This document shows positions 47,626 through 60,399 of a stretch of 64,000 nt of DNA, in pieces; position 1 is the stretch's first letter; every line of letters begins with the position of its first letter. The notes below the pieces were generated by a model. That model worked only from the letters and a program-made list of their open reading frames with translations, did not search any database and was not told where the DNA came from. A program made the position numbers and the translations under genes. Location: contig NC_081409.1 of assembly GCF_030272615.1 (NCBI RefSeq), forward strand, positions 22,880,260 to 22,944,259. The letters are read 5' to 3'. The DNA is from Cryptomeria japonica. Its lineage: Eukaryota > Streptophyta > Pinopsida > Cupressales > Cupressaceae.

Positions 47626-47980
47626 GTGTGTGCGTGTGTATGTGAATCTATACAATGTATATGTATGTATGTATGTGTGTGTGTGTATGTGTGTGTATGC
47701 ATGTATGTATGCATGTATGTGTGTGTATACATATGTGTATGTGTATGTACATGTATGTGTGTGTGTGTGTGTATGTATGTATGTGTGTATGTGTATGTAT
47801 GTGTGTATGTGTGTGTATGTATGTATGTATGTGTGTGTGTGTGTGTCTATGTAATGTATATGTGTGTATGTGTGTATTTGTGTATGTGTGTATTTGTGTA
47901 TGTGTATGTATGTGTGTATGTGTATGTATGTGTGTATGTGTATGTATGTATCTATGTATGCATGTATGTATGTGTGTCTA

Positions 47981-48017
<37 letters not shown>

Positions 48018-48023
48018 GTATGT
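47060..48023. repeat. Long TG/TATG-type microsatellite
   Basis: Almost 1 kb of CA/CATA then TG/TATG/TGTATG variants, starting on the left as CACATACA and changing strand sense near 47190. It abuts the Copia 2 LTR. Long apparent proteins of Cys-Val-Tyr or His-Thr-Tyr are artefacts of this repeat. Confidence 0.95.
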
Positions 48024-49272
48024 TGTTAGATAGTTCAAATAACCAGAAGACAACTGAGAGGGGGGGGGGGGCGTTAATCAGTTGTCACAGATTACCAGAA
48101 CATTTAGCAATTAAAACTTTAATACTGAAACCCAAAACATTAATACCGGAATGCTTAAACCAAATACCGAAATAATAGTTAAACCAATTAAGAATAAACA
48201 CTAATCACAAAATAAATACCATCCACATGACACCAAGATTTATACGTGGAAACCCTGATAAAGGGAAAACCCACAGTGGGAAGCCTACCCACAGTCAGAT
48301 AATACTTATGTAGTAAGTATGTGAATTACAATTGAGGGGCCTGGACTTGCAACAAGGCCAACAGCCTAGAGCGCACTGCTCATCACAAAAGGAGTCTCAC
48401 TGACTACATGAAAATCCATACTACAATCTGGAAGAAGGAATGAACTTCAAAGATAGCATCTCTTATGCCTGAGTATAGTTTCGGTTAATCTCAATACCAA
48501 AGGACTAAATCATCTTACATAAACCCAACTCGATCTCCAATGATTGACCAAATCCTTTGCCTGAATGATATTACATTATTCTCACATTACATATCCATAT
48601 ACCATTCCTTGACCTTATTCCTATGATCTAATTCCCATGATGATCTACAATGAGATCTTACATCATATATATACAAACCCTCGACCATAAACAATCAAGT
48701 CGGCCACCAGACAATAAACAAATTACACAATTACAAAACATGTTGGCCTTAGACCAAACAAATAATATCCAACTTATAAAACATCTTGAAAACACATCAA
48801 GAGGTCCAATCCACACATTACATTAAGTCGGTCCATAATATAGATCAGTCGGGACCCAATATAGGTCCACACGCTAAAGCAATGATCTCCATCTGCCAAG
48901 TCTTGAACATGATCACCAACAACATCCTGAATCTCCACCAGAAGCTACACCAACACCACTTATGCATATCATCAAAGATCTTCAACAAAATCTGTATCGG
49001 TGAAACCCTCGCCGGAACTACAAGGCAAGCTTCCAAGCAAATGGGATAGCATCCAATCACCAGCCCAAAATCAATTGACTAAATATGAACATGAGTATCA
49101 TGAATAAGCCAATTCCATAACCAAACCATATCGGAGCATACCAGAGCATGCTGGATCCAAACCAACTAGAAACTACTCAACCTACCGAGACCAAAAGGGT
49201 TTCGTTAAAGCATCCAAACAGCTAGTGTTGACATCAATGCAACACATAATCAATTCCTCCAAATGGCCAACA
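48024..49272 (-). repeat. 3' LTR of Copia 2
   Basis: About 1249 nt. On the plus strand it runs from TGTTAGATAG to ..GGCCAACA. It matches 62806-63883 over that length. A run of about 12 G lies at 48061-48072. Confidence 0.9.
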
Positions 49273-49597
49273 ATCTCCCCCTTTGGCATTGATGGCAACA
49301 CTAGATGTGAAAAACATCAAGTACCAAGAAATGCCAAACAAGTTTCCCCAATGGAAGACAACCAATCATCTCCCACATAAAGATATAGCAATGAAGTTCT
49401 GAAACAAAGACCAAACTCCCCCTCTGAATGATATCTTTGTAAAGCTCTGGATTAAACATATATATCTCCCCCTAATGTATACAACTCCTTATTTTTTTTC
49501 TTTTTCATATCAATATCTCTCCCCCTTTGACATCAATGCTAGAAATCTGACAAAAATATCAAAGTAAAAACATAAACCACTGAATCACAAAGCTAAC
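49273..49597 (-). other. Copia 2 polypurine tract and 3' UTR
   Basis: Minus-strand AAAGGGGGAGAT abuts the LTR (about 49273-49284), with further purine tracts near 49415, 49470 and 49520, as in Copia 1. Confidence 0.75.
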
Positions 49598-52500
49598 TAC
49601 TCCCCCTGAGCAGTAGCATCCCCACATCAGTGTCGGAATCAAAAATATCTCTGATAATGCATATCGGACTGATGCCAAAAAGCATCAATCGATTTTCTGT
49701 CGGAGGGGCAGAAACCCCTAACTTGTCTCTGAGGTACTCAAATAGTTCTTTAGGCAAAGATTTAGTGAAAATATCTGCAATCTACTCTTTAGTGTTCACA
49801 TAAACCAATCTGACTTCATTTTATTCCACCTTCTTCTTCAAAAAGTTATACTTGATAGATATGTGCTTTGTCTTTGAGTGAAATGTCGAATTCTTTGATA
49901 TATCAATAGCAGCAGAGTTATCACAGTGAATAACTACCGGTCCAGTGCAATGCACTTTGATATCCTTCAACATTTGCTTCATCCATAAAACCTGTGTACA
50001 GTTAGTAGTAGCAGCAACATACTCAGCTTTAGCAGTAGATAAAGAAGTACATGATTTTTTCTTGCTAATCCATGAAACCAACTTCTTTCCAAGAAGGAAA
50101 GCTCCACCGAAAGTACTTTTTTGATTATCAACATCTCCAACCCAATCAACATCTGTATATGCACATAAAGTAAATTCATCATCCTTAGGGTACCACAAAC
50201 CATATTCTGATGTATCTTGTAAGTATCTAAAAATCCTTTTCACCGCACTCTCATGATTTTCTTTAGGATCACTCTAAAATCTAGATGCAATACAAACAAC
50301 ATTCATTATGTCAGGCCTAGTCTAAGTCAAATAAAGCGGGCCTCCAATCATAGATTTGTATCTTGTAGGATTTACTGGTGCAAAAACATCTTTTCTTGTC
50401 AATTTCTCACTTTTAATCATAGGAGTACTTACCGGTTTAGAATCTCCCATACCAAAAATTTTCAACAATTCCCTAGCATACTTATTTTGACAAATGAAAA
50501 TACCTTTGTCAGCTTGAGTAATCTGCAAACCTAAAAAAAAATTCATTTCCCCAATCATACACATTAATTCTTTCTCCATATTCTTAGAAAATTTCATGCT
50601 TAACTTATCTTCACCTCCAAAAATAATGTCATCAACAAATACTTCAATAATCAATATATCATCATCAGTGATCTTATAATATAAATTACTGTCAGCATTA
50701 CCCTTAGTAAAACCAAGCTTCAAAAGATATTTATCCAACCTTGCATACCAAGCTCTAGGTGCTTGTTTCAATCCATATAAAGTTTTCCTTAACCTGCAAA
50801 CCATGTTTGTATCATCTGATAGTGAAAAACCATTAGGTTGTTCAATATAAACTTCCTCATCAAGATCCCCATTCAAAAATGCACACTTAACATCCATCTA
50901 ATAAACCTTGTAGTTTTTATGGGCAACATAGGCAATAAATAATCTTACAGCTGCAATCCTAGCTACAGGTGCAAAAGTCTCACCATAATCAATTCCTTCC
51001 TTCTGAGAATATCCTTTACAAACCAATCTAGCCTTATTCCTTACAACTTTACCATCCTCATTCAATTTATTTCTAAAAAACCATTTAGTTCCAATAACAT
51101 TCTTATTTTTAGGTCGGGGAACCAAAGTCCATGTGTTATTTTTCTCAATTTGATCTAATTCTTCTTCCATAGCTTTCAACCAATATTCATCTTTACATGC
51201 CTCAATTATTGATAATGGTTCAACTTGTGAAATTAAACATACCTCATTAGTTTCCAGTCTTCTTCTTGTCATCACTCCATTGTTCTTATCCCCAATTATC
51301 TGATCTTCTGAATGATTCAATCTCACATACCTAGGAGTCCTCTGACTCTCTGTTCCTCTCCCCGATTCTTCAGTTACTGTAGAATTTTCTGATACTACCA
51401 GAGTAACTGGTTCAACATTGTTTCGGTAAAGGTGCTACCAGTTCAGATATAATCATTTCTACCGTCGGTTCCTTCTCATAAACTCTGATTTGACCTTTAT
51501 TCAGCTCATCTACCTTGACATTAGCACTCTCCAAAATTCTCTGCAATCTCTTGTTATAACATCTATATGCCTTTCTTTCATTAGAATAACCAAGAAATAT
51601 GCCTTCATCACATCTAGGATCAAATTTGCCAATAATATCATCTCTCCTGATATAACATTTACTACCAAAGATTCTGAAATACTTAACTGTAGGTGTATTG
51701 CCAAACCATAATTCATAAGGTGTCTTACCGATTTCTCTTTGATATGTACTCTATTGAATGTATAAACCGTTGTGCTCACTGCTTCTCTCCAGTAGATATG
51801 AGGTAGACTAGCTTCCATCATAATTGTTCTAGCAGCATCCAAGATAGTTTTGTTCTTCCTTTCCACAACTCCATACTGTTGAGGTGTCCGAGGAGCAGAA
51901 AATTGTCTTCTTATACCATGCTTCTCACAAAAGTTATTAAACTCACCGGATGTGAATTCTCCACCATGATCTGACCTCAAACATTTAATCTTCAATCCTA
52001 TCTTAGTTTCCACTTTAGCCTTAAAGATTTTAAACTTTTCAAATGCCTCGGATTTCTCCCTTAGAAAAGTAACCTACATCATTATAGAATAATCATCAAA
52101 GATTAGCATAAAATATCTATCACGTTAAAAACTTTTAACTCTACCAGGGCCACACAAATCAGTATGAATAAGATCAAGAACATTATTAGATTTATTTTGT
52201 ATGCTCCTAAAAGATGTTCTAACCTATTTACCCATTTGACATTCTTTACATACCAGATTATAGGGCTTCACAATCTTAGGTATATCTCTAATTGCCTTAG
52301 TTGAACTGATCTTCACAATGCAATCAAAATTCACATGACACAACCTTTTATGCCTTAACTAACTCTCATCAATTTGTGCAATCAAACATGTCTTCTTGTC
52401 GGAATTCAAATGAAATATATTACATATTGTCTGTGTACCGGTTGCAATCTCCAAACCAGGTCTAGTACTAATTTTTCATTTTCCATCCTTGAACTGTAAT

Positions 52501-52784
52501 TGAAATCCCTTATCCACCAATTGTCCTACACTCAAAAGATTATGCCTTAAACCTTCAACATAATAAACATTATCAGTATGTATCTTACCATCCAATGATA
52601 TAGTTCCTTTTCCTTTGATCATACATGCTTTGTCATCTCCAAATCTAACCAGACCGCTATCAAATTCTTGCAAAGATAGAAACTTCCCTTTATCTCTAGT
52701 CATATGATGTGAACAACCATTATCAATTACCCGTTCATCCTTGTCTTCAATTTTTAGCAGAAAGTGCCTTCTCTTCAGGTACAT
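49598..52784 (-). pseudogene. Copia 2 Pol (protease-integrase-RT-RNase H), disrupted
   Basis: Protease reads VIDNGCSHHMT near 52725, so the catalytic D-S-G is changed to D-N-G. Stops interrupt the protease-integrase linker (after 52476) and the GAG-pre-integrase region. Integrase retains the first Asp (HTDLCG, about 52160) and the other two acidic residues (RSDHGGEF, VVERKN; 52013-51800), then shifts frame near 51740. RT runs 51326-50322 with one TAG (about 50900) before MDVKCAFLNGD and an intact FVDDIIFG. RNase H (about 50250-49690) keeps YTDVDW and HCDNSAA, unlike Copia 1. A one-base insertion in an A-run near 52752 separates Gag from protease frames. Confidence 0.9.
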
Positions 52785-53308
52785 TCTCTTCTAGTGCTGG
52801 AACATCTTCCTTGATATCCAAGAACACCCATTCCTTCCCACTGTCGGAACCACTAGCAGAATCTTTTGTCGGTTCATCATCAGAATCAGTAATGCCTTCC
52901 TCATCCGCTATGTAGCATGATTTGTCTTTTTTTTTCCTGTACTTATATTTGTTCTGATATCTAGGGTTAGGCTTAAATGATCTTCTAACTCTTTCTTCAA
53001 AGCTTGAATTCCTTTCAGGACATCTAGATGCAAAATGACCAATCTTATTACATGCAAAACATTTAAAATGTGATTTTCCTTCATACTTACTTCCTATCGG
53101 TCCTTTAGGTACTCTTCTAGCAAATAGTTCTTCAAGTTGCTCAAACTCATCATCTTCTCTCTTCATATCATCCAATTCCTTTGTATATAAAGCTTTCCAA
53201 TCTTGCTTACTAGTTGCTGATGTAGATGCATGAAAAGAAGGTTCAGTCTTCACAGCTCCAAAAGGTCCAAATTCTTCAAGCTCAAAAGAAGAGAATTTCC
53301 CAACCAAG
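52747..53308 (-). pseudogene. Copia 2 Gag, 3' part
   Basis: Continues Gag after the transposon: LVGKFSSFELEEFGPFG, then zinc knuckle CFACNKIGHFASRC (near 53050), basic region and acidic tail. In Copia 1 the two halves are contiguous, which identifies the exact split point. Confidence 0.9.
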
Positions 53309-53312
53309 GTAT

Positions 53313-53362
53313 GGGTAAGTGCACAAAGATGGTGGTAAAAAAGGGGGGTATAAGTGGACACT
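53313..53362 (+). repeat. Left terminal inverted repeat of the Sola-like element
   Basis: Starts GGGTAAGTG, then CACAAAGATGGTGGT. A second matching block AGTGGACAC follows at about 53353-53361 after a variable G-run. Pairs with 62103-62145. Confidence 0.85.
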
Positions 53363-54200
53363 TTTTTTCTAAAATCAAGTGAACCTGAACTTAGAGGCAA
53401 AATTTGAAAGTCATCCACTCAAGATATGAAGATAATCACAGAACAAATATTGTAGTACTTTGAATCTAGTTTCCAAAATACTAAACTTTTTCAAAATTGG
53501 ATAAGATTAAGGGGGTCAAATCCTTCACGCAAAAAAAACTGACCCTGTTTTTTTCTGAAAAACATAACATAGTGTCTGACGTGCGCATCAAAAAAGTCAT
53601 AGCTAGATTTAGTATTTCAAAAAATCCTTTGGCAAAAAGATATTTAAGAGTGAGCACTAGAAGATGTGTATTTTTTTGTAATTTTTTGTTGAGTATTTTT
53701 TTTTTTATGATTTTTCCAATCGAGCACATCTTGAAAATTTTATAGATGTTCATGCACGAAGCATAAGTTGCACTAAACAAATAAAAAATACAATTTTTTT
53801 AAAAAAAATACAATTTTTTTTAAAAAAATTGTAAAGAATCAAGTGCACTACAATAATATATAAAGTTTTTTAAATTTGGATACATATATCAAAAGTTATT
53901 CAAAAAATGGTGCACCTATGTCTGTGAGAACTATGGAGACACTAGTAAAAGAAATTCAATAATAATATGTTATTGTTGTTCAAATTGAAAAAAAATTATA
54001 TGGTTAGAAAGCTCAGAAGATGGGTGAAAATATGGTGGCAATTTTAGAAATACCCACTTTATGAAGTATAAACTTGATGATGACAAAGTCGATAAACCAA
54101 GTTGATAAAATAAAACACGTCAAAAATGAGAGAAGTGGAAATCAAACTTCCAATCCGTAGCTTTGTCATCCAGGCCTATTTCCAAGCCTAAAAATTCAAA
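53363..54200. other. Left internal non-coding region of the Sola-like element
   Basis: AT-rich with long T and A runs; no gene recognised. Confidence 0.6.
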
Positions 54201-54330
54201 ATCGTGTACGGGGTACATATGGTTTAAAAAGCGCGTACGAGGTATTTATATTGTAAGATGCGCGTACGTGCGTATTTCCCATTAAACAGTGCGTACGTGC
54301 TATCTTTACTATAAACAGTGCATACGTGCT
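54201..54330 (+). repeat. Left subterminal array, 29-bp period
   Basis: TACG cores begin at 54207, 54236, 54265, 54294 and 54323, exactly 29 bases apart, within GCGCGTACGTGC-like palindromic motifs and A/T-rich spacers. Similar units occur at the right end. Such arrays commonly serve as transposase binding sites. Confidence 0.85.
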
Positions 54331-54501
54331 ATTATATAATATTATATTCTATGTATAATATGTGTATATTCATATAATATATGTAATATATAATATGTGT
54401 ATAATATGACATTGTATATATAATATGTTTATATACATATAATATATTAAATATATATATACACATGTAAGTGTATCATCTCTCCCTCTCAAACGCATAC
54501 A

Positions 54502-54507
<6 letters not shown>

Positions 54508-54543
<36 letters not shown>
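54508..54543. repeat. (CT)n microsatellite
   Basis: About 36 bases of CT repeats, shortly before the assembly gap. Confidence 0.95.
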
Positions 54544-54545
<2 letters not shown>

Positions 54546-54646
54546 TCCTCCATACCCCATCCCTCTTTCTCTTCTTCTCTCCCTCCATACCCCACTGCAA
54601 CTGTGTATGCACTTCTATAGAAGTAAGTGAATTTATTTCTTATCTG

Positions 54647-55146
54647 NNNNNNNNNNNNNNNNNNNNNNNNNNNNNNNNNNNNNNNNNNNNNNNNNNNNNN
54701 NNNNNNNNNNNNNNNNNNNNNNNNNNNNNNNNNNNNNNNNNNNNNNNNNNNNNNNNNNNNNNNNNNNNNNNNNNNNNNNNNNNNNNNNNNNNNNNNNNNN
54801 NNNNNNNNNNNNNNNNNNNNNNNNNNNNNNNNNNNNNNNNNNNNNNNNNNNNNNNNNNNNNNNNNNNNNNNNNNNNNNNNNNNNNNNNNNNNNNNNNNNN
54901 NNNNNNNNNNNNNNNNNNNNNNNNNNNNNNNNNNNNNNNNNNNNNNNNNNNNNNNNNNNNNNNNNNNNNNNNNNNNNNNNNNNNNNNNNNNNNNNNNNNN
55001 NNNNNNNNNNNNNNNNNNNNNNNNNNNNNNNNNNNNNNNNNNNNNNNNNNNNNNNNNNNNNNNNNNNNNNNNNNNNNNNNNNNNNNNNNNNNNNNNNNNN
55101 NNNNNNNNNNNNNNNNNNNNNNNNNNNNNNNNNNNNNNNNNNNNNN
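54647..55146. other. Assembly gap of 500 N
   Basis: Exactly 500 undetermined bases, a conventional scaffold gap size, so the true length is unknown. It lies upstream of the transposase gene and may hide its promoter or first exon. Confidence 0.98.
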
Positions 55147-55320
55147 GTTTTTATTAGTTTTTTGTTTTTGCATGGTTTCAAATGATTAAATTGTGATTGT
55201 TTAATAGTTTGATTCCAAAAAATAGTGATAAGATGCATACTTATGGTTATTTATTTATTTTTGAACTTTTCTTTACATATATATGTAATATGATTCTATT
55301 TAGGTCAACCGATCTCAACC

Positions 55321-58300
55321 ATGGGAAAGAACAAGCGAGGAACGATGGAACAATGAGAGGCTCAAAAGGAAAGACAAAGGCAGCATATGAAGAAATTACG
55401 TGACATAGGAACAATGGGAGAAGAAGGAATGTCAACCTCAACATCTCAATTTGATTTACCAAACGAATATAATGCACCTAATGCAATTGAAGAAGAAACA
55501 TTTGATAATTTACTGTTTGAACCTAATGCAATTGAAGAAGAAACATTTGATAATTTACCGTTTGAACCTAATGCAATTGAAGAAGAAACATTTGATAATT
55601 TACCATTTGAACCTAATGCAATTGAAGAAGATACCGCATTGAATAATCAATTAAATGATGAACATATTACACCTTCTCTACTTGATGAATTGAATGTACA
55701 TAATGCACCGATGTTAACACCTCCTAGAATCATTCGTAGGAAACCAAAGTATCTAATTGACATTGATGAGAATATATTGAAGTCAATGCCCAATAAAATG
55801 AATGAACGAACTTGTAGGAGAATGGTTAAAAGAATATGGCAAAACTATTTTAAAAACTTAAATCAAACCGCAAGATGTCAATTAATTGTTCAAATAATTA
55901 AAAATTTGAATTTTAGAGAGACAATGAAAATTCTAGGCCTAAGATCATCTGAAAGTAACAGTGAAAGAACTATTGTCAGAAATCTATTTGATGCATATCA
56001 ATCTGTTGGTTCAAAATCACGTAGTAAAGATTCTAATGCTACTCGACGTGTCATTACATCAACCATAATGAGCAAGAAAATAAAAAAAGATCGTTTGATA
56101 AGCAAAACAAGTCATTGAATGTTAGTAGAACAACATTAAGTAAAGCATTAAAGAGGCGAGAACAAATAGAGGAACCTAACAATAATTCTCTTTGGACATT
56201 CTCGAGTAGACTACCACACAAAGACAAGGTTGTTGTAGATGCACTAAAAACATTAATTGAAAATTTTTGGCATGACAACACAAGAGTATCGCCCAACCAA
56301 AGAGATGTTGTTAGAAGGTGAATTGGGTCTAAAAATTGTGAGCCACATGTGAAACACTATTTGGATATGACTCAAACTAAATTTTATGAAAGATTCCTTC
56401 AAAAATTTCCTCAAATAAAAATTTCTCAAAGATTTTTTGAAATGGCAAAACTTTTTTATATTAAGATTAATCATGTACGCACCACGTGTTGTTGTAGGAT
56501 GCATATTTAATTTTCCATGTATTATGATAGTTTTCATCATATTTGTTCTACTTTGCACACTAATGATGTTTTGCAGGAATGTAATATACAAGCACCTCCT
56601 AAGTCGGCAAGAGAATTTATTTCAAGTGTGTTATGTAATAGACATGATGGTTGCATTTATTATAAGATGCCTTGTTTGGAAGGTTCTTGTGCTATATGTG
56701 GTGGTTTGCAACGTTTACCAAGATGCATACATTTGGAGAGAAAACATGAAATTGGTACGAAACTAGTTTCTTTTGGAAAATACAAGACAGTCACATATGG
56801 AGTTAAAGATGGAAAAGATTTGAAGAGATGTGAGCTAGTGAAAAATGATATATGTGTAGCTCAATTTATGAAAATGTTTCAAGAGAAACTAGTTTATGAG
56901 TACATAATGCATACACATAGAGCTCAATGGTTAGATGAGCAATTCAAGTTGTGTATGGACACATTTCCTCTTGGCACCATTGTCTCTATCATTGATTTCG
57001 CTGAAAATTATACACTACAACCTCAAAATGAAGTGCAATCCATGTATTATCACTCTACACAAGTTTCTATTTTTGTACACATAGCATTCATGCATGCAGA
57101 TGATAGTACAGAGGAGGATAGAAAGGTTGTAAGAGAGTATCACTTCTACATAAGTGATGATCGTACTCATTCATCGGAGTTTGTACAAGGATGCTTTAAA
57201 TTTTTCTATGATAGTTTAAGGGAAAGGAACATACGATACAACCGACACTTAATATGGTTAGATAATTGCACTGCACAATTCAAGAATGCAAGGATGTTTT
57301 ATTGGCTGACAAGGATGCATGTGACAAGAGGTGTACAACATTTTTGGAATTTCACTAAGGCTGGACATGGTAAGGGAGAGCACGATGGTGCAGGAGCATG
57401 TGTGAAAAGAGCCCTAGCTAGGGAAGAATTGAAGTACGAAGGCGGTGCTGAGTTGGTAGATGCAGAAACAATTGTGCGATGGTGTAAGTCTACGATGGGT
57501 CCAGGTAATCCAGGTATGTCATTGGCTCATAGATATTTTTGGTTGATTACTGAATCTAACATCGAAAACTATCTAGATTGTTGTACAGTTGCATGATCGA
57601 GTGACATGCACTCATTTATGAGTTCAAATTCAAGTTCACTGGTAATTTATACGAGACAGATGGTATGTTTTTGCTCTTCATGCATGTATTGTTTGTGGGA
57701 AGAATGTGAATCAGAAGGGTGGGTTGACAAATGGTCTTGTAGACCGTTGGTTCCCATTGATTCATATCAAATTCCCAAAGCACTACAATTGAGCCAAATG
57801 GAGACATCACTGGATTTTGACCATGTATCCGACTTAGTGGATTCAGGTGATTTTTTAAGTTAATTTTTTTGCTAGTATTCTTTTTGGTTCATTTTGTTGT
57901 ACATCATACTTTATTTTGGTATTAATTAACATTTTATAAAATGCAGGTCATGTGTATGTAATTGTTAAAGAAGAGAACAATGAAGAAGGAACAGATTACT
58001 ATTTGTGTCGTTGTGTTGAGCCTAAAAGAAGATTGACAACCACAATCATTGACGGAAAGGGTATTGAGTACCCAATAGGGTCTGTTGTCGTGACAGGAAC
58101 ATGGCTTTGGAGATACCCTATCAAGAATTCTGATGTTTGGTTGTTCGAGGACTTTGAAACACACAGACATATTCTTCATTTCTCTAACCTTGTTGTTGCA
58201 ACAAATATTCATTTGATGAAGTATCGTGGTAGACCTCATAACAAGATTTTATGGAAAGTTCATGAATCTGACCACGAGGCAATACTTGACACAATATGGG

Positions 58301-58332
58301 TTAGAGTCGATCCTGAAGGCTCACTTGATTGA
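55321..58332 (+). pseudogene. DDD-type (Sola-like) transposase, two exons, decayed
   Basis: Segments 55321-57846 and 57947-58332 join through a GT-AG intron (57847-57946) and would encode about 970 residues. An ATG at 55321 is in frame with the next ATG at 55387. The N-terminus has a 15-residue repeat, then a basic region. A Cys-rich motif (CLEGSCAICGGLQRLPRCIH, near 56670) may bind zinc. The putative catalytic core has IIDFAENY (Asp at 56994), LIWLDNCTAQFKN (Asp at 57261) and AGHGKGEHDGAG (acidic residue near 57384), a D-D-D/E arrangement. Lesions: TGA 55354-55356, a frameshift near 56110, TGA 56319-56321, TAA near 56508 and TGA 57594-57596. The core from 56517 to 57593 is open. A distinct superfamily remains possible. 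Confidence 0.75.
55480..55632 (+). repeat. 45-bp in-frame repeat in the transposase N-terminus
   Basis: Units start at 55480, 55525, 55570 and 55615, exactly 45 bases apart, encoding the acidic 15-residue unit NAIEEETFDNLPFEP; the last is partial. Near-identity between units points to recent expansion. Confidence 0.93.
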
Positions 58333-58950
58333 TTCTACGGTTCAGAGTAGAATGATTTTGAGAATTTTGTATAAATCGTTGACGAATTGTTCTATATTCT
58401 TTTTTTGTATATATAAATGCTCATGAGCTGATTTGTACATGTTTAGGGGCATAATTTTGTATATTTAAGTGGCAATGAGCTGATTTATACATATGTACAT
58501 GCCAAATTTTGTATATTAAAATGGTGATGAGCTGAATCGCACATATTGTAATGCCAAATTTTGTATAAAAGCCCATGAGATGATTTGTATATTAAAATGG
58601 CGATGAGTTGAATTGCATATATTGTAATGCCAAATTTTGTATAAAATCCCATGAGATTATTTGTAAGACAATTTTTTGTATAATCAAATAGCCAAGAGCT
58701 GATTTGACCATATTTAGAGGCAAATTTTTGAATAATATGTGACTATTTTGTGTGTCAATGTTTTGTGACTATGTTTTGAGTATATGTGATGTGTCCCTGG
58801 TCAATCATGAGCATTCTTGATTCTTGTATAATCATGGATAATTATTTGAGTCATTATCGGGTCATAGGGGTGATAGATTGAGACTAGATACAATTTGAGC
58901 AAAAATTGTCATTGTTGTTAAAAAAATTGTCAAAAAAGTTGTCAAGCAAC
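58333..58950. repeat. Irregular AT-rich repeats downstream of the transposase
   Basis: Phrases such as 'gccaaattttgtata', 'atgagctgat' and 'atgagatgatttgta' recur at irregular spacing between about 58420 and 58740. It likely holds the 3' UTR. Confidence 0.6.
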
Positions 58951-58952
58951 TT

Positions 58953-60175
58953 CTACATTGCGTCGGTAGGGTATGACTCTTGACGTTCTGGTACTTTGGG
59001 ATGCACGACAAGGGCATGCCTAGCATAAACATGCCCACCCAAATGCGCTCGCGACGTTGGTTTGTGCACATGAGGAACATAATCAATTCTAGCCAATCTT
59101 GCAACTTTTCCTTGCAAGTAACTGACGGTTTTTTGAGCAGGCAAAAAAATGCTACTAATTGAAAATGGCTCCGAGTCATTGAAAACCGAGATAGGCCATT
59201 GTAGAGGACCCTCACTTGACCCCATAGGATCAAATAGATCGACCGTATGTGTCGTGGATTGGAAGAAACAGTTCGTCAAATTTTGACAATTTTTTGGACT
59301 CAGGGCACTTGAGAGATCTCACCGATAGGGTATGACTCTCGACGTTCTAGTGCTTTGGGATGCATGATAGGGCCATGCCTAGCGTAAACATGCCCACCTG
59401 GATGTGCTCACGACATTGGTTTGTGCACACAAGGAACATAATGAACTCTATCCAATCTTGCAACTTTTCCTTGCAAGCAACTGACGGTTTTTTGAGCAGG
59501 CGAAAAAATGCTACTAATTGAAAATGGCTCTGAGTCATCGAAAACTAAGATAGGCCATTGTAGAGGACCCTCACGCGACCCCACGAGATCAAACAGATCA
59601 ACCATATGTGTTGTGGATTGGAAGAAATAGTCCGTCAAATTTTGACAATTTTTTGGACTCAGGGCACTTGAGAGATCTCACCGGTACAGTATGACTCTCG
59701 ACGTTCTGGTGCTTTGGGATGCACGACAGGGTCATACCTAGTGTAAACATGCCCACCCAGATGCGCTCACGATGTCGGTTTGTGCACACGAGGAACAAAA
59801 TCAATTCTAGCCAATCTTGCAACTTTTCCTTGCAAGCAACTGACGTTTTTTGAGCAGGCGAAAAAATGCTACTAATTGAAAATGGCTCTGAGTCGTTGAA
59901 AACCGAGATAGGACATTATAGAGGACCCTCACGTGACCCCATGGGATAAAACAAATCGACCGTATGTGTCGTGGATTGGAAGAAACAGTCCATCAAATTT
60001 TGACAATTTTTTGGACTTAGGGCACTTGAGAGATCTCACCTGTAGGGTATGACTCTCGACGTTCTGGTGCTTTGGGATGCATGACAGGGGCATGCATAGC
60101 GTAAACATGCTCACCTGGACACGCTCGCAACATCGGTTTATGCACACGATGAACAAAATTTGACCATTGTGAGCA
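58953..60175. repeat. 359-bp tandem repeat, about 3.4 copies
   Basis: 'TATGACTCT(C/T)' followed by GACGTTCT recurs at 58972, 59331, 59690 and 60048, a spacing of 359, 359 and 358. Units are well conserved; the last is partial. Short antisense frames within it repeat from unit to unit and are not called as genes. Confidence 0.93.
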
Positions 60176-60399
60176 TGAGGGTGCTCTCACACCAAACACA
60201 TTGTTGTTTAAATTCATATTGTTGATTTTTGTTGTTTATATTCATATTGTTAATTGCATATGCAAATATTCATTTAAATTTCGTCCCCTGTCAACACCTA
60301 CAAACCAGAAATTGGACCAAGCATTAAAGATAGTTAGTATATCTTGTATTTATTTGAATTCAAAGTGTACTATTCTATTTTAACATGTTACAAAATTTA

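Noticed and set aside
47037-48175. Several long open frames rich in Cys/Val/Met or His/Thr/Tyr on both strands
   Set aside because: They are translations of the TG/TATG microsatellite in every frame and have no domain.
54201-54330. 29-bp spaced repeats resembling a CRISPR array
   Set aside because: Cores are short, degenerate palindromes in a eukaryotic DNA transposon, the spacers are similar to each other, and no cas genes are present.
54627-55238. Open frames spanning the run of N
   Set aside because: They exist only because undetermined bases carry no stop codons.
58862-60217. Repeated minus-strand frames of 60-120 codons
   Set aside because: They recur with the 359-bp tandem unit and drift in frame from copy to copy.
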